From: Sanchytrium tribonematis
Lineage: Eukaryota; Sanchytriomycota; Sanchytriomycetes; Sanchytriales; Sanchytriaceae
Length of the DNA stretch: 24,927 nucleotides
Direction: 5' to 3'
Assembly (NCBI GenBank): GCA_018985235.1
Contig: JADGIG010000070.1
Coordinates: forward strand, 1-24,927
The stretch's first letter is position 1. Each line of letters begins with the position of its first letter. The translations under genes and the position numbers were made by a program. The notes beneath the pieces are model-generated. The model searched no databases and was not told where the DNA came from. It was given only the letters and a program-made list of their open reading frames with translations. Of this stretch, positions 15,021-23,141 are shown piece by piece.

Positions 15021-16025
15021 TTACACATGTATCAACAAGTTTTCGCGGACCATTTGAATGACCTCGTCGTATGCTAAATGCAGTGTGGTAGGATCGTCAA
15101 GAATAGAAATTCTAGTTTTTTCACATAAATTTAGTTGAAATTTAGACTTCCTTTTTATAAAAGAGTTGATGATTTCATTCAAAATCAGTTCATCGGGCTC
15201 AAATTGATACTCATAATATTTTTGTAAGAATAAGATATTCTCGGAACAAAAAAATTGCTTTCCCACCTTCATTAAATCCGAAAAATCATGTTGTTCGTCA
15301 GGCAATAACAAAGTTCTGTTTCTTCGTTTAAAATAAGCTAAATAGATGAGAGGGTACCATACTCCCCAAAATATAGCTATTATTCCGATAGTGAGATCGA
15401 TATAAATTGTTGGGAAAGGAAATCTTTTTTGTAAAATTTGAGAAACGATCCCGACTAACATAGCCGAAAAAACTCTTCCAATAACCTCGTTTCTCATCCC
15501 AATACGATCCTTTACTTTTTGTCTAAACATAAGGCCAATGAAAATTAGTCCTGCTAATATAAAAATGAAAATGAATGGTAGACGAATATAGGGAGGGTAT
15601 ATTTCACAAGTGTATTGGGAGACATGTTGAATCACATTATACGCCGCCATAGCACCTAAAGATAAAACCAAATCAACAGAGCAAATCAATAATGACTGCA
15701 ATTTTCGTAATTTGTGATGTTCTCCCCAAAATAAATAGTTGAAAGATTTGACCCAACATTTTTTTTCACTCAAATAATTGTAAATGTAAGCTGTTCGAAG
15801 CAATGAAATGTACAGTAGAATAATAGTCAATGCCTGAGTCAGCATACAAGGTACGCCGCAGATCTGCAACACTGTAATAGTAAACCAAAGCCACTGATCT
15901 ACAAATAGTAAATGTGGTAATCTTCTGGCAATGACTACATGATTCACATGATACAGTTGAATAGAGAAGCCAGAAATGAAATAAAATAAGAGGACAAATA
16001 TCGTCCAAAGTGGTAATTCGAGCAT
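15021..16025 (-). CDS. 7TM-RGS protein B (tandem paralogue)
   Basis: The 334-residue paralogue of the gene downstream has the same organisation: seven membrane segments (about 5-232), then an RGS-like tail (about 247-334). Shared landmarks are LLRTAYIYNYLSEK (TTFIFNYLVEEK in A), VKDRIGMRNEVIG (171-183), IFWGVWYPLIY before the tail, and QFFCSENILFLQKYYEY at the RGS core. Overall identity is low, so the duplication is old. It is probably a G-alpha GTPase-accelerating receptor at a membrane. A glucose-sensing role like that of AtRGS1 would be speculation. The 58 nt before its ATG run directly to the stop of the GRAM-VASt gene, leaving little promoter. No AATAAA is seen at its stop, unlike most neighbours. 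Confidence 0.83.
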   Translation of the reverse strand: MLELPLWTIFVLLFYFISGFSIQLYHVNHVVIARRLPHLLFVDQWLWFTITVLQICGVPCMLTQALTIILLYISLLRTAYIYNYLSEKKCWVKSFNYLFWGEHHKLRKLQSLLICSVDLVLSLGAMAAYNVIQHVSQYTCEIYPPYIRLPFIFIFILAGLIFIGLMFRQKVKDRIGMRNEVIGRVFSAMLVGIVSQILQKRFPFPTIYIDLTIGIIAIFWGVWYPLIYLAYFKRRNRTLLLPDEQHDFSDLMKVGKQFFCSENILFLQKYYEYQFEPDELILNEIINSFIKRKSKFQLNLCEKTRISILDDPTTLHLAYDEVIQMVRENLLIHV

Positions 16026-16083
16026 GAAGATTAGGGTGGTTTTAGATCAATCTCCACGCAGAGAAAAAAACAAATAGTGCTAT

Positions 16084-17858
16084 TTAATTTATTGACAATG
16101 CTGTGACTATAAATTTCATAAATAAATAAAGATTGAATAAAAATAAAAATATCAGAACTGCTAAAATAACTTCATCGATATTTAGTGACGAAATCCAAAA
16201 GGTGAATGCAACTTTCGCTTCCGTGATCTTGGAAATTTCTTCAACGCTTCCCTTTCGCTTTTTCTTCGCTTTAGATATGCCCTTGTCTATTTGGTCCAGC
16301 GCATCACTATAAAACTTCTTGACTCTATCGGATACTCGTTTATCAACTTTAGATTCTTGGAAAACTGTCTTCTTGTAGTCTACTCGAACACTTACGGACA
16401 ATTTTGAATGCTTTCCCTCGTTTAAAATTTCTACCCTATGAAGGGAAACATAATTTGGTACGTTTTGACTAGATGACACAGGTATACCAGAGCTTTGAAT
16501 TTCCACCAAATACCTTTGTTAATATAAAATTACTTCTCATTTTCAACTGAATTTACGAGATAATGAATATCTGAAAATTTAAAAAGCTCGGTTGGGCGAT
16601 TCACCTTGTAAGCAATAGTACGTGAATTGCATTTAGATTGAGTACCTGATATAGTATCTTTGTAGAGTACCTCCGACCAGTGTGTTATTTCGAGGTCAAT
16701 GGCACCCTGACTTTGTAAGGTTCGCTGTAAAAGTGGAGATTCGAATAGAAATCGGTAAATATACTTTGGTTTAAGCTTGATCAGCTTTTCAAAAACAATC
16801 ATTTTAAATTGAGAACCGATGGGAAGATTTGACATAGAGGGTACACTTAGTAATGGCTTCAGTAATTTATCTACGTCGGGAGAACCGGGAACATAAGGTT
16901 TTGGTGAGGGACTATTTTTACCAATATCCTCCGCTATAACATTTAGACTGTCCATAGTTTTGCTGATAGAGATAGAACTTTTTTGTCTTGGTTTGGTTTT
17001 TTCGGTAATTTGAGCCTGAATAGTAGCTAAACTTTTACCCATGTTGGACCAAAAAGCTTTAACAGGATCATTTGGATTAAGCTGAAGTGCAGCTTGATTA
17101 TCCTTCTTATCTTCGGAGGCTGATTTTATATCAATGACATCTTCAAGAGCTTCTTTAATTTTCATTGGTGTATTTGCACTTTGGATCGTGGGGGATTTGC
17201 TCAAATCTATATCAGCACTTGCAATTCTAGAAATGCTTTCTTGTTCCCCCAATAGCTTTTCCTGTAGAGTTGATCCAATGTCGTCCTCCTCACTATTTTT
17301 TAAAGCATTTGTGACCGAAGATTTCGGAAACACAATTTCTTCTTGACTATTCGACATGTTAGGAATCTTGAGAGTGGATTCCCCAATAAGAGCCGCATAC
17401 TCTTTACAAGAATCTTCCCAGTAGAGCTGCATTAATTTATGAGCAGCGTTCCTTTTTAAAAACGATACAAATGTGTAAAAATTTTGAGTAGTGTAAATCC
17501 TAATTGCGTTGGGAAATACACTTGCTGTATTTCTCTTTTCTATATTGACAATATCGTGCAAGTAAATTTTAATTTTTACAACATTTGCAGCATCCTGTCC
17601 AATATATCCTAAAATGGACTTGTTTACGATCAGTCTTCCCGTGTTGGTCGTATTCTCCAGGCAGCATGTAAATATTTGATTCATATCCAGCTCTTGTAGC
17701 TCAAATTCTAATCGCAATAATTCCAAATCAATTACGTCAATACCACTCTTTGTTTGGATTTCGTTCGGGGAATTTAAATCTGATTGCGAAGAAAATCTTC
17801 TATTCTTGTGTTGCTGTAAATCGGTTAAGGCATCAATCGTTGGCGATAACGAGGACAT
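16084..17858 (-). CDS. GRAM-VASt sterol-transfer protein (Lam/Ysp/Aster family), one 20-nt intron
   Basis: The coding sequence is complement(16084..16513, 16534..17858), 584 residues. A GRAM domain lies at about 49-150 (NTGRLIVNKSILGYIG, then LHDIVNIEKR and FYTFVSFLKRNAAHKLMQLYWE). A long Ser/Lys-rich linker follows. The VASt/ASTER domain starts near 350 (FEKLIKLKPKYIYRFLFESP ... EITHWSEVLY ... KVNRP) and continues across the intron into exon 2 (IQSSGIPVSSSQNVPNY ... LSVSVRVDYKKTVFQESKVD). A single membrane anchor of about 22 residues lies near the C-terminus. This is the architecture of yeast Lam/Ysp2 and animal GRAMD1/Aster proteins, which tether ER to other membranes and move sterols. Without splicing, exon 1 stops at once (AAG TAA). 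With splicing the VASt domain is intact. The frame extends upstream to a GTG at 17990, but the first ATG (17858) is preferred. Confidence 0.88.
16514..16533 (-). other. 20-nt spliceosomal intron in the GRAM-VASt gene
   Basis: On the coding strand: GTAATTTTATATTAACAAAG. It sits between codons for ...ENE-K and YLVEIQSS, inside the VASt domain. Removal restores one frame of 584 codons; retention gives TAA at the splice site. A TTAAC that could act as a branch site ends only 4 nt before the 3' end. Confidence 0.88.
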
Positions 17859-18140
17859 TTTCTCTTGATTATGTATTTGATGGAAAGAAATTTGGGAGCT
17901 GTAACAAAGGAGGCGCCTCAATTTTAAACCCCTGCGACTAGGATTTTTAAATGACCTTTTCAAAAAATTTACCAAAATGGTCCCCAGCACATAAATTTCA
18001 TTTGCTGAAATAATGTAGAGTCAAGATCCAGATGGTTTCCATGAAATTGAACGATCATGCGAGTGACTGGTGCATTTTCAAACATGTGATTGACGACGCT
18101 ATCATTTATAACGAAGCTGTGGCTCCAATGCAACCAAAAC
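17859..18140. promoter_or_regulatory. Divergent intergenic region, GRAM-VASt / F-box gene
   Basis: 282 nt between the two ATGs. Both frames are open upstream of the ATGs but only from GTG or TTG, so this is probably noncoding. It contains AAACATGTGATTGA (18080-18093), one base different from AAACACGTGATTGA at 8901-8914. Confidence 0.45.
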
Positions 18141-19190
18141 ATGGCAACTCCTTTGAATTTACCAGAAGAGATTATTCTGAACATTTTAAGATTTAATCCG
18201 AGATCCATGTTCTTGCTAAACAAAGATTACACAAAAAAGTATTTGATGCCAAAATATGCAAAAGTTTACTATCAAAAGAATTGCATAATTCCGATATTTA
18301 AGAAAACAACTAGACGAAGTGTATTCAGATACGAGCAATGGATTACGAATTTCGGATTTTTTTTTCATTTTGGAAAATATTCAAGAAATGATTTTGCTTG
18401 TTTTAAATATTTAACCAGGTGTTACACATTTGACATATTTGTTCGTCATTCGGAATTACCCGATCAAGATTTTATGCTGTCCTTTGATGGTGCTTCAATG
18501 GATGAAATCATCGAAATTCTTAACAATATTAATACCGAATATGAAGAATTTCATACTTTATTGAAAAAATATGACTGGAAAAAATTATCAGGTCTACATG
18601 CACTAAATTTGGGAGATGCTTCTAGCCAGGAACTGAAAAATCTCACCAGATTGTCACTATTTTATGCTAATTGCTATGAACTAGAAAATTTATATTGCCC
18701 CAACATCAAAGAGCTTAAAATTCATGAATTTGAGTCCGTTTCAATTGACTGCCTCCATAAATCATTTCCAAATTTGGAATATCTAAAAGTCGGAGCAAAT
18801 GATGCTATTAAATGTACTGAGTTGCCAGCAAAACTTAAAGCGCTCGAAGTGTCATTCATTCACAATAATATTACTTTACCTTCGTCTTTTAAAACAGTGG
18901 AACATTTGACAGTCAAAGTACCGTATCCTCATTTCGACAAAACTTTGTTAGACGAAATGGTGAGACTTACTTCATTTAACCTTGTTGTTGGCAGACAGTT
19001 GGCCATTAGCAACAGAATGCTTTTTGATGACCAATACCGCCTGTTTTCGTTTTCAAATTTTACAGTTGGAATCGTGGATGTCAAATACACATGCGATACA
19101 GCCATGGTTAAGCAATTGATGCAATTAATAGGAGTTGAAAAAACATTAGAAATTTCAAAGCTTATCTCAAGTCGAATTTATTCACGTTAA
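18141..19190 (+). CDS. F-box protein with LRR-like C-terminal region
   Basis: A 349-residue protein starting at the first ATG (18141). The N-terminal MATPLNLPEEIILNILRFNPRS has the F-box pattern LPxEIxxxIL, used to bind Skp1 in SCF ubiquitin ligases. The rest contains leucine-patterned segments (LSGLHALNLG, LTRLSLFYAN, CPNIKELKIHEF, FPNLEYLKVG, PAKLKALEVS, TVEHLTVKV) spaced about 20-25 residues apart. These look like degenerate leucine-rich repeats for substrate binding. The substrate is unknown. The gene converges on the NSUN2-type gene and their coding regions overlap by 9 nt. The frame extends to a TTG at 18090, which is less likely as a start. Confidence 0.75.
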   Translation: MATPLNLPEEIILNILRFNPRSMFLLNKDYTKKYLMPKYAKVYYQKNCIIPIFKKTTRRSVFRYEQWITNFGFFFHFGKYSRNDFACFKYLTRCYTFDIFVRHSELPDQDFMLSFDGASMDEIIEILNNINTEYEEFHTLLKKYDWKKLSGLHALNLGDASSQELKNLTRLSLFYANCYELENLYCPNIKELKIHEFESVSIDCLHKSFPNLEYLKVGANDAIKCTELPAKLKALEVSFIHNNITLPSSFKTVEHLTVKVPYPHFDKTLLDEMVRLTSFNLVVGRQLAISNRMLFDDQYRLFSFSNFTVGIVDVKYTCDTAMVKQLMQLIGVEKTLEISKLISSRIYSR

Positions 19191-20942
19191 TTTCATACGA
19201 AGCGCTGTAGACTTTAAATCTTCCTTATCCTGCAATAAAACTATTGATACTTTAGATTTAAATGCCGAAAAATACATAGACTGTCCATTTTCGTTCTTAT
19301 ATTCCAAAATAAATGCAGAAAATGGTAGATTGGCTACAACAGCTACAAATTCGGGTCTCAAGTTTTTGAAGTGGTTCAGTCCTTTGATCAAATTAACCAA
19401 AGAATTATAGTCAATTGGGATTACAAATGTTTCCTTATATTCGTTAAGCATTCTTAATATATCTGGCAGAGATTCGTCATGAAATCGAGGTGCTTCCCTT
19501 AATTCCAGGTCCTCCGTTTTGTCTACCACCACTGAACCACGCAATCCGCTGATTAATTTGCATCCGGAGTTAACTATGAATAGGGATACACTGTGTACGG
19601 CGACATTGTAACAAAATTCACTAAAATAAAAAAAGCCTCTATTTCTACCACCACTACTTACAGCTGTAAATCTATGGTTGGCATATTTTGTAAATGGAAA
19701 CATTTCGCGCATTCTAGTATCTGCTTGGGAGTTTGGTTGTAGAAAAAAAGCCTGAAAATTATCAGCTCTTTGTATATACTCACGAAATAATCCAGAATTA
19801 AGCTCAGGCAATTTGTATTTGGCACGATACTCATCGATCGGTTTTGTCTTGGGTCCATAATCTATCTCCTCAAGCTTTTCAAACAGACATACAAAGAATC
19901 CACCAGTATTATTGTCATGAGGATAAATTCGAACGCAATCCTCTATATTGAAGTTCGAAATATCGCTACCTGGAAGCATAGCCTTTACTTTTGAAGCATT
20001 AGATTCTGTAATATAGTGCTTTGGAATTGTCCAGCTTTTAATTCCTTCGCGTGTCTTGAATTTCCCAAGAATATTTCTACATTTTACCAACTTTATTTTC
20101 CCGCCAAAATGCTTGAGCAAGTTATAAACCACAGCCTCATTTTCTACTGGATTCATTGAGCAGGTGCTATAAACCATTTTACCACCTACTTTTAACATAT
20201 GAATTGCTCTAATAGCTATTGCCAATTGCATAGGATGTAATCCAATAGCGTCATTTGGACTCCAGCGATTCCAGACATTTACATTTTTTCGCGTCGTTCC
20301 ATCACCCGAACAAGGTACATCACATAAAATTTTGTCAAAATACAAGGGTTCAACTTCACTAGAAGCATTTCTAAAATAGGGAAAAGGAAACTTCTGGCCA
20401 TTATGACATGTAAATAATATATTACTAGGGCAAACCACTTTAAGTTGATGAATAAGCATCGAAGCTCGTTTCTTATTTGCATCATTTGCAATTAATATGC
20501 CTGTACCATTTAGTGCTTCTGCGAGTTGGCTTGTTTTAGATCCAGGAGCCGAGCACATATCTAGTACCGCATCATTTTCCTTGACATCCAGAATAACAGG
20601 AGGAATCATGCTTACCGTTTCGGCTCTCCAGATTCCGCCAATATTAGTTTCTGCAGACACAAAGTCATATATGTCTGATTGTCTAAATTCTTTCTTTCCA
20701 TATGGAGTTTGATATCCATGAGCTAGAAACGGTAGAGGTTTTAAATCTATTTTAGACTTTGTCCATTCGAGATGATTTTTCGTTAATCGAAACGATATAG
20801 GCAACAATTCTTGCATTATTTTAAACATTTCATCAAGCTCTTTTTCGTCAAGTAAATTTTGGCATTTGTAATATTCATAAAACTTTTTGTTTTCTCTGAT
20901 TGTTGACCGATGATCCTGTTTGCGCTCTTTTTCGGATGTCAT
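19182..20942 (-). CDS. TRM4: NSUN2/Trm4-type tRNA (cytosine-5) methyltransferase
   Basis: The 586-residue protein is a NOL1/NOP2/Sun-family RNA m5C methyltransferase, closest to NSUN2/Trm4 (Ncl1), which methylates several tRNA positions. The N-terminal FYEYYKCQNLL and LLPISFRLTK match the Trm4 start. SAM motif I is VLDMCSAPGSKTSQL (about 127-141). Motif IV, DVPCSGDGT, contains the release Cys211. Motif VI, YSTCSMNPVENEA, contains the nucleophile Cys261, followed by GGFFVCLFEK. The HYITESNA insertion and the C-terminal PUA-like part (TKYANHRFTAVSSGGRNRGFFYFSE) also fit. It is shorter than yeast Trm4 (684 residues) at both ends. The TGAATAAA stop/poly(A) combination lies inside the end of the convergent F-box gene. 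Confidence 0.95.
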   Translation of the reverse strand: MTSEKERKQDHRSTIRENKKFYEYYKCQNLLDEKELDEMFKIMQELLPISFRLTKNHLEWTKSKIDLKPLPFLAHGYQTPYGKKEFRQSDIYDFVSAETNIGGIWRAETVSMIPPVILDVKENDAVLDMCSAPGSKTSQLAEALNGTGILIANDANKKRASMLIHQLKVVCPSNILFTCHNGQKFPFPYFRNASSEVEPLYFDKILCDVPCSGDGTTRKNVNVWNRWSPNDAIGLHPMQLAIAIRAIHMLKVGGKMVYSTCSMNPVENEAVVYNLLKHFGGKIKLVKCRNILGKFKTREGIKSWTIPKHYITESNASKVKAMLPGSDISNFNIEDCVRIYPHDNNTGGFFVCLFEKLEEIDYGPKTKPIDEYRAKYKLPELNSGLFREYIQRADNFQAFFLQPNSQADTRMREMFPFTKYANHRFTAVSSGGRNRGFFYFSEFCYNVAVHSVSLFIVNSGCKLISGLRGSVVVDKTEDLELREAPRFHDESLPDILRMLNEYKETFVIPIDYNSLVNLIKGLNHFKNLRPEFVAVVANLPFSAFILEYKNENGQSMYFSAFKSKVSIVLLQDKEDLKSTALRMKLT

Positions 20943-21098
20943 TTTGTATGTTTACTCCTTATGAAACACTGACAATATATTTTTGTATAACTTCATTTTT
21001 TTGATATGAACTCCACTAATATTTATACTTAATATTATGGGAAGTGGGAACAAATTTAAATGAATTCTTGAGAATTTTTTCTTCCCATTGGATAGAAA

Positions 21099-21104
21099 CA
21101 CGTG
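21099..21104 (+). promoter_or_regulatory. CACGTG E-box in the U3 promoter
   Basis: Context AAACACGTGATGGGG. It lies 42 nt upstream of the predicted RNA start and 7 nt before the TATA box. It is the third copy of ACACGTGAT in this window. Confidence 0.5.
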
Positions 21105-21111
21105 ATGGGGG

Positions 21112-21118
21112 TATAAAA
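21112..21118 (+). promoter_or_regulatory. TATA box of the U3 snoRNA gene
   Basis: TATAAAA begins 29 nt before the AAGACC at which the U3-like RNA is predicted to start, a normal RNA polymerase II spacing for snRNA/U3 genes. Confidence 0.6.
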
Positions 21119-21140
21119 AGAAATTAATCCCCAAAAACTT

Positions 21141-21327
21141 AAGACCGTACTGTACAGGATACATGTATAGTTAATATCTAGTGTTTAGTCATCTGACTAG
21201 GTACCTTGATCAGCTCAGAAGGTGATATTTTCGTTGTAGAGAAGAGGGACAACTGCATTTAGCAATGGATGATCTTGCTCGTAGTCGTATGACATTAAGC
21301 ATCTCTACAACGGTATCTGATGAGTTG
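21141..21327 (+). ncRNA. Probable U3 small nucleolar RNA
   Basis: A 187-nt candidate in otherwise empty DNA. The 5' end AAGACCGTAC resembles U3 starts, and CAGGAT ... TATAG (21155-21170) is a divergent box A/A' region. Box C is GATGATCTTG (21268-21277), the same ten bases as in yeast U3. The 3' C'/D kink-turn can be drawn in full. Outer stem CAGCTC (21211-21216) pairs with GAGTTG (21322-21327), box C' is GTGATA (21222-21227), and an 11-bp perfect stem CGTTGTAGAGA (21232-21242)/TCTCTACAACG (21302-21312) follows. Box D is CTGA (21317-21320). A 5' hairpin TAGTC-ATCT-GACTA lies at 21186-21199. U3 pairs with the 35S pre-rRNA and 18S 5' end to drive SSU processome assembly. Box B is weak and box A departs from the near-universal sequence, so another C/D RNA is the alternative. 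Confidence 0.75.
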
Positions 21328-21453
21328 CCCTAATCAATCTTTTTCTAATTAATAATCTTTTCTAACAGTCAAACCGCTCGATAACTTCAGTAGGCTCAAA
21401 AGATCACTATAAAATTTTAATCACAAAAGGAGTTCGACGAAACAGTATCTTGA
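21328..21453. other. Intergenic: U3 3' flank and SDHAF2 5' flank
   Basis: 126 nt. It must contain the U3 3' end signals and the SDHAF2 promoter. An in-frame TGA directly precedes the SDHAF2 ATG, so no simple N-terminal extension exists. A spliced presequence exon cannot be excluded. Confidence 0.4.
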
Positions 21454-21756
21454 ATGATTGAACAACTCAAGAAAATTCCATTTGATTTAAGATTAAAAAG
21501 GTTAATATATAATTGCAGAAAAAGAGGGATTGTAGAGAACGAGTTGATTTTGAGCAATTACCTGAAGGAACACGATGTTTCTGAAAATGAAATTGACGAC
21601 ATGGAAAAGCTATTGATGAAACCAGATTGGACATTATACAGAGAATTGACTGGTACAGGTGGCGTTGGTCTTATGGAGAAGCTTCAGAAGTATACTCACC
21701 AACGAAGACCATTGCGAATGCCCGAACTTGAACTTTCGAAATATTCTAAACCATAA
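21454..21756 (+). CDS. SDH5: SDHAF2/Sdh5 succinate dehydrogenase assembly factor
   Basis: The 100-residue protein matches the SdhE/Sdh5/SDHAF2 family, which promotes covalent attachment of FAD to the succinate dehydrogenase flavoprotein. LKRLIYNCRKRGIVENELILSNYL (residues 14-37) holds the RGxxE motif (Arg24, Gly25, Glu28). EIDDMEKLLMKPDWTLYREL (45-64) matches the family's LDxYxxLLxxPDWDxYxW. The C-terminal RPLRMPELE matches the usual R-x-P-E/D-L-E. The N-terminus before the domain is only about 12 residues, short for a mitochondrial presequence. Import may use a cryptic signal, or an upstream exon may be missing. It converges on MARVEL-like gene A with 7 nt between stops. Confidence 0.92.
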   Translation: MIEQLKKIPFDLRLKRLIYNCRKRGIVENELILSNYLKEHDVSENEIDDMEKLLMKPDWTLYRELTGTGGVGLMEKLQKYTHQRRPLRMPELELSKYSKP

Positions 21757-21763
21757 ATTTTAT

Positions 21764-22396
21764 TTAATTAGATCGCGTGGATTTTAGCTTCATTAAAATT
21801 GAAAGCCCGTCAGCTATAAAAGTGATGTATATAAGATGTCCTAAGATGATCAACCAGGACGTATTTTCGCATGCTGTTTTCCATATCCTCTGATTACTGA
21901 CTTGTGGATCTACTGAGGCTGTACACGCTATACCTCTTATATTGATCGGCCTGCTATCATTTGTTAGTGGGAATAGAAAGCCAATTGAAGAAACTGCCCA
22001 GATCAAGACGAAGGCAAAATCTATGAAGCAAGTGACTTTTAAAAATTCTCTACTAGACATTATCTCGAAAAGTCTTGTTTTCTTGCTTTCGGTTGAACCG
22101 CCTTGTTCTATCGTTTTAGAAATAGTAGCAACAAAGCGAAATAAAAGAAAAAATAAAGTTGTGTATACTAATGATACGATCGTCAGAGTGAATGTGAAAT
22201 CTTGTCTAAACGTATAAACCTCAGAAGATGATGGATACGAAGGCGAAGATAAGTCTCCGATATTTGCTTTCAAAATGCTTTCGTTTTCTTTAATCAAGAT
22301 TATCATTGTCAGCGTAAATATTACTTGTAATATGTAAATGAAAGGTCTCTTGTTGACTTTTCTGCTTTCCTCTGATTCCGAATCTTCTTCAAACAT
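21764..22396 (-). CDS. Four-TM MARVEL-like membrane protein A
   Basis: A 210-residue protein with an acidic/basic N-terminus and four hydrophobic helices (about 19-36, 66-90, 121-144, 179-201). This is the layout of MARVEL-domain proteins, which organise fungal membrane compartments. The loop between helices 3 and 4 holds two Cys (158, 176), a possible lumenal disulfide. Motifs shared with the next gene are YTFRQDFTFTL before helix 2, GFLFPL at the end of helix 3 and the ACTAS that follows. The exact family is not certain, so MARVEL-like is a description of topology. The stop TAA is followed by ATAAA to form AATAAA. No function can be given. Confidence 0.7.
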   Translation of the reverse strand: MFEEDSESEESRKVNKRPFIYILQVIFTLTMIILIKENESILKANIGDLSSPSYPSSSEVYTFRQDFTFTLTIVSLVYTTLFFLLFRFVATISKTIEQGGSTESKKTRLFEIMSSREFLKVTCFIDFAFVLIWAVSSIGFLFPLTNDSRPINIRGIACTASVDPQVSNQRIWKTACENTSWLIILGHLIYITFIADGLSILMKLKSTRSN

Positions 22397-22461
22397 CTTT
22401 CGAATTGTGGCCTATCAACAAAAGCTACAAATGTGACTAATTTATTCATATGATCCATTCT

Positions 22462-23094
22462 CTATTGACTTTTATTTAAGTAAAGCAAGCCGAAAATCCC
22501 GCTGGATAAATAGGATATGCTCAGCGTATATTCAATGACAATCAAGCTATTGCAACTGTTGCAGATCTCCAGCCAAGGCTTAGGGTCTTGCAATCTATCA
22601 TCCTGAGAAGCCGTGCAACTGACGCTCTTGACATCGATTGGTGTGTCTTGATCTATTATAGGAAATAGAAACCCACTTGCAACTCCTACACATAAGAGAA
22701 TCAGTAAAAAATCAATAATAACACCAGCCTTGGTTATTAATTTGTTGGTTCTTGTATATCTTCTTTTTCTTAAATCTACGTCAAGACTGTCATCATCTTC
22801 GGAGGATTTCCCTGATTTTAATACTAAAAAGAAACCACTTAACAATGCAGCATACAGTATACATAAAACAGACAATGCTAAAGTGAATTGCTGTCTGAAT
22901 ACGTATAATTGATCTCTGTTGGGATATAAGCTACTGGGCAGTTTATATAAGTTTCGACTGATTAAATTAAGATTATTTGTAGTTAAATAAACCGCCGATG
23001 CACTCAAAATAAGCTGGATAAGCTTAAAGCTCACTCTTTTATCGAAAGGTTCATTTGGATTCTCGTTTTCAATGATACTGGAATTTTCCGACAT
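22462..23094 (-). CDS. Four-TM MARVEL-like membrane protein B (tandem paralogue)
   Basis: Also 210 residues, with the same four-helix plan (about 23-40, 68-93, 121-146, 183-205). It shares YVFRQQFTLAL, GFLFPI and SCTAS with protein A. The 3-4 loop has Cys at about 160, 178 and 181. The loop between helices 2 and 3 is more charged (SSEDDDSLDVDLRKRR), suggesting a cytosolic face with phosphorylation sites. It lies 65 nt upstream of protein A in the same orientation. Tandem duplication is the simple explanation for equal length, order and motifs. The stop is TAG, unlike the TAA/TGA of neighbours, and AATAAA falls in the preceding Asn-Lys codons. Confidence 0.7.
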   Translation of the reverse strand: MSENSSIIENENPNEPFDKRVSFKLIQLILSASAVYLTTNNLNLISRNLYKLPSSLYPNRDQLYVFRQQFTLALSVLCILYAALLSGFFLVLKSGKSSEDDDSLDVDLRKRRYTRTNKLITKAGVIIDFLLILLCVGVASGFLFPIIDQDTPIDVKSVSCTASQDDRLQDPKPWLEICNSCNSLIVIEYTLSISYLSSGIFGLLYLNKSQ

Positions 23095-23141
23095 TTTTGA
23101 TTCAGTGATGTTTTTGACCCAAATAGAAATTTTAAAGAAAT

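Larger units (their letters stand above)
20943..21140. promoter_or_regulatory. Divergent promoter region, NSUN2-type gene / U3 snoRNA gene
   Basis: 198 nt of AT-rich DNA without a supported ORF. On the plus side it holds an inverted repeat AATTCTTGAGAATT (21063-21076), a CACGTG E-box (21099-21104) and TATAAAA (21112-21118). The TATA box is 29 nt before the predicted 5' end of the U3-like RNA. Confidence 0.6.

Noticed and set aside
17859-17990. N-terminal extension of the GRAM-VASt protein from a GTG
   Set aside because: It is only an open frame without ATG. The basic segment has no domain support, and the ATG at 17858 starts well before the GRAM domain.
18090-18140. N-terminal extension of the F-box protein from a TTG
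   Set aside because: The F-box begins just after the ATG at 18141, the usual position in this family.
20952-21164. 70-residue minus-strand ORF
   Set aside because: It has no recognisable family, lies across the U3 promoter and the 5' end of the predicted U3 RNA, and looks like a chance frame.
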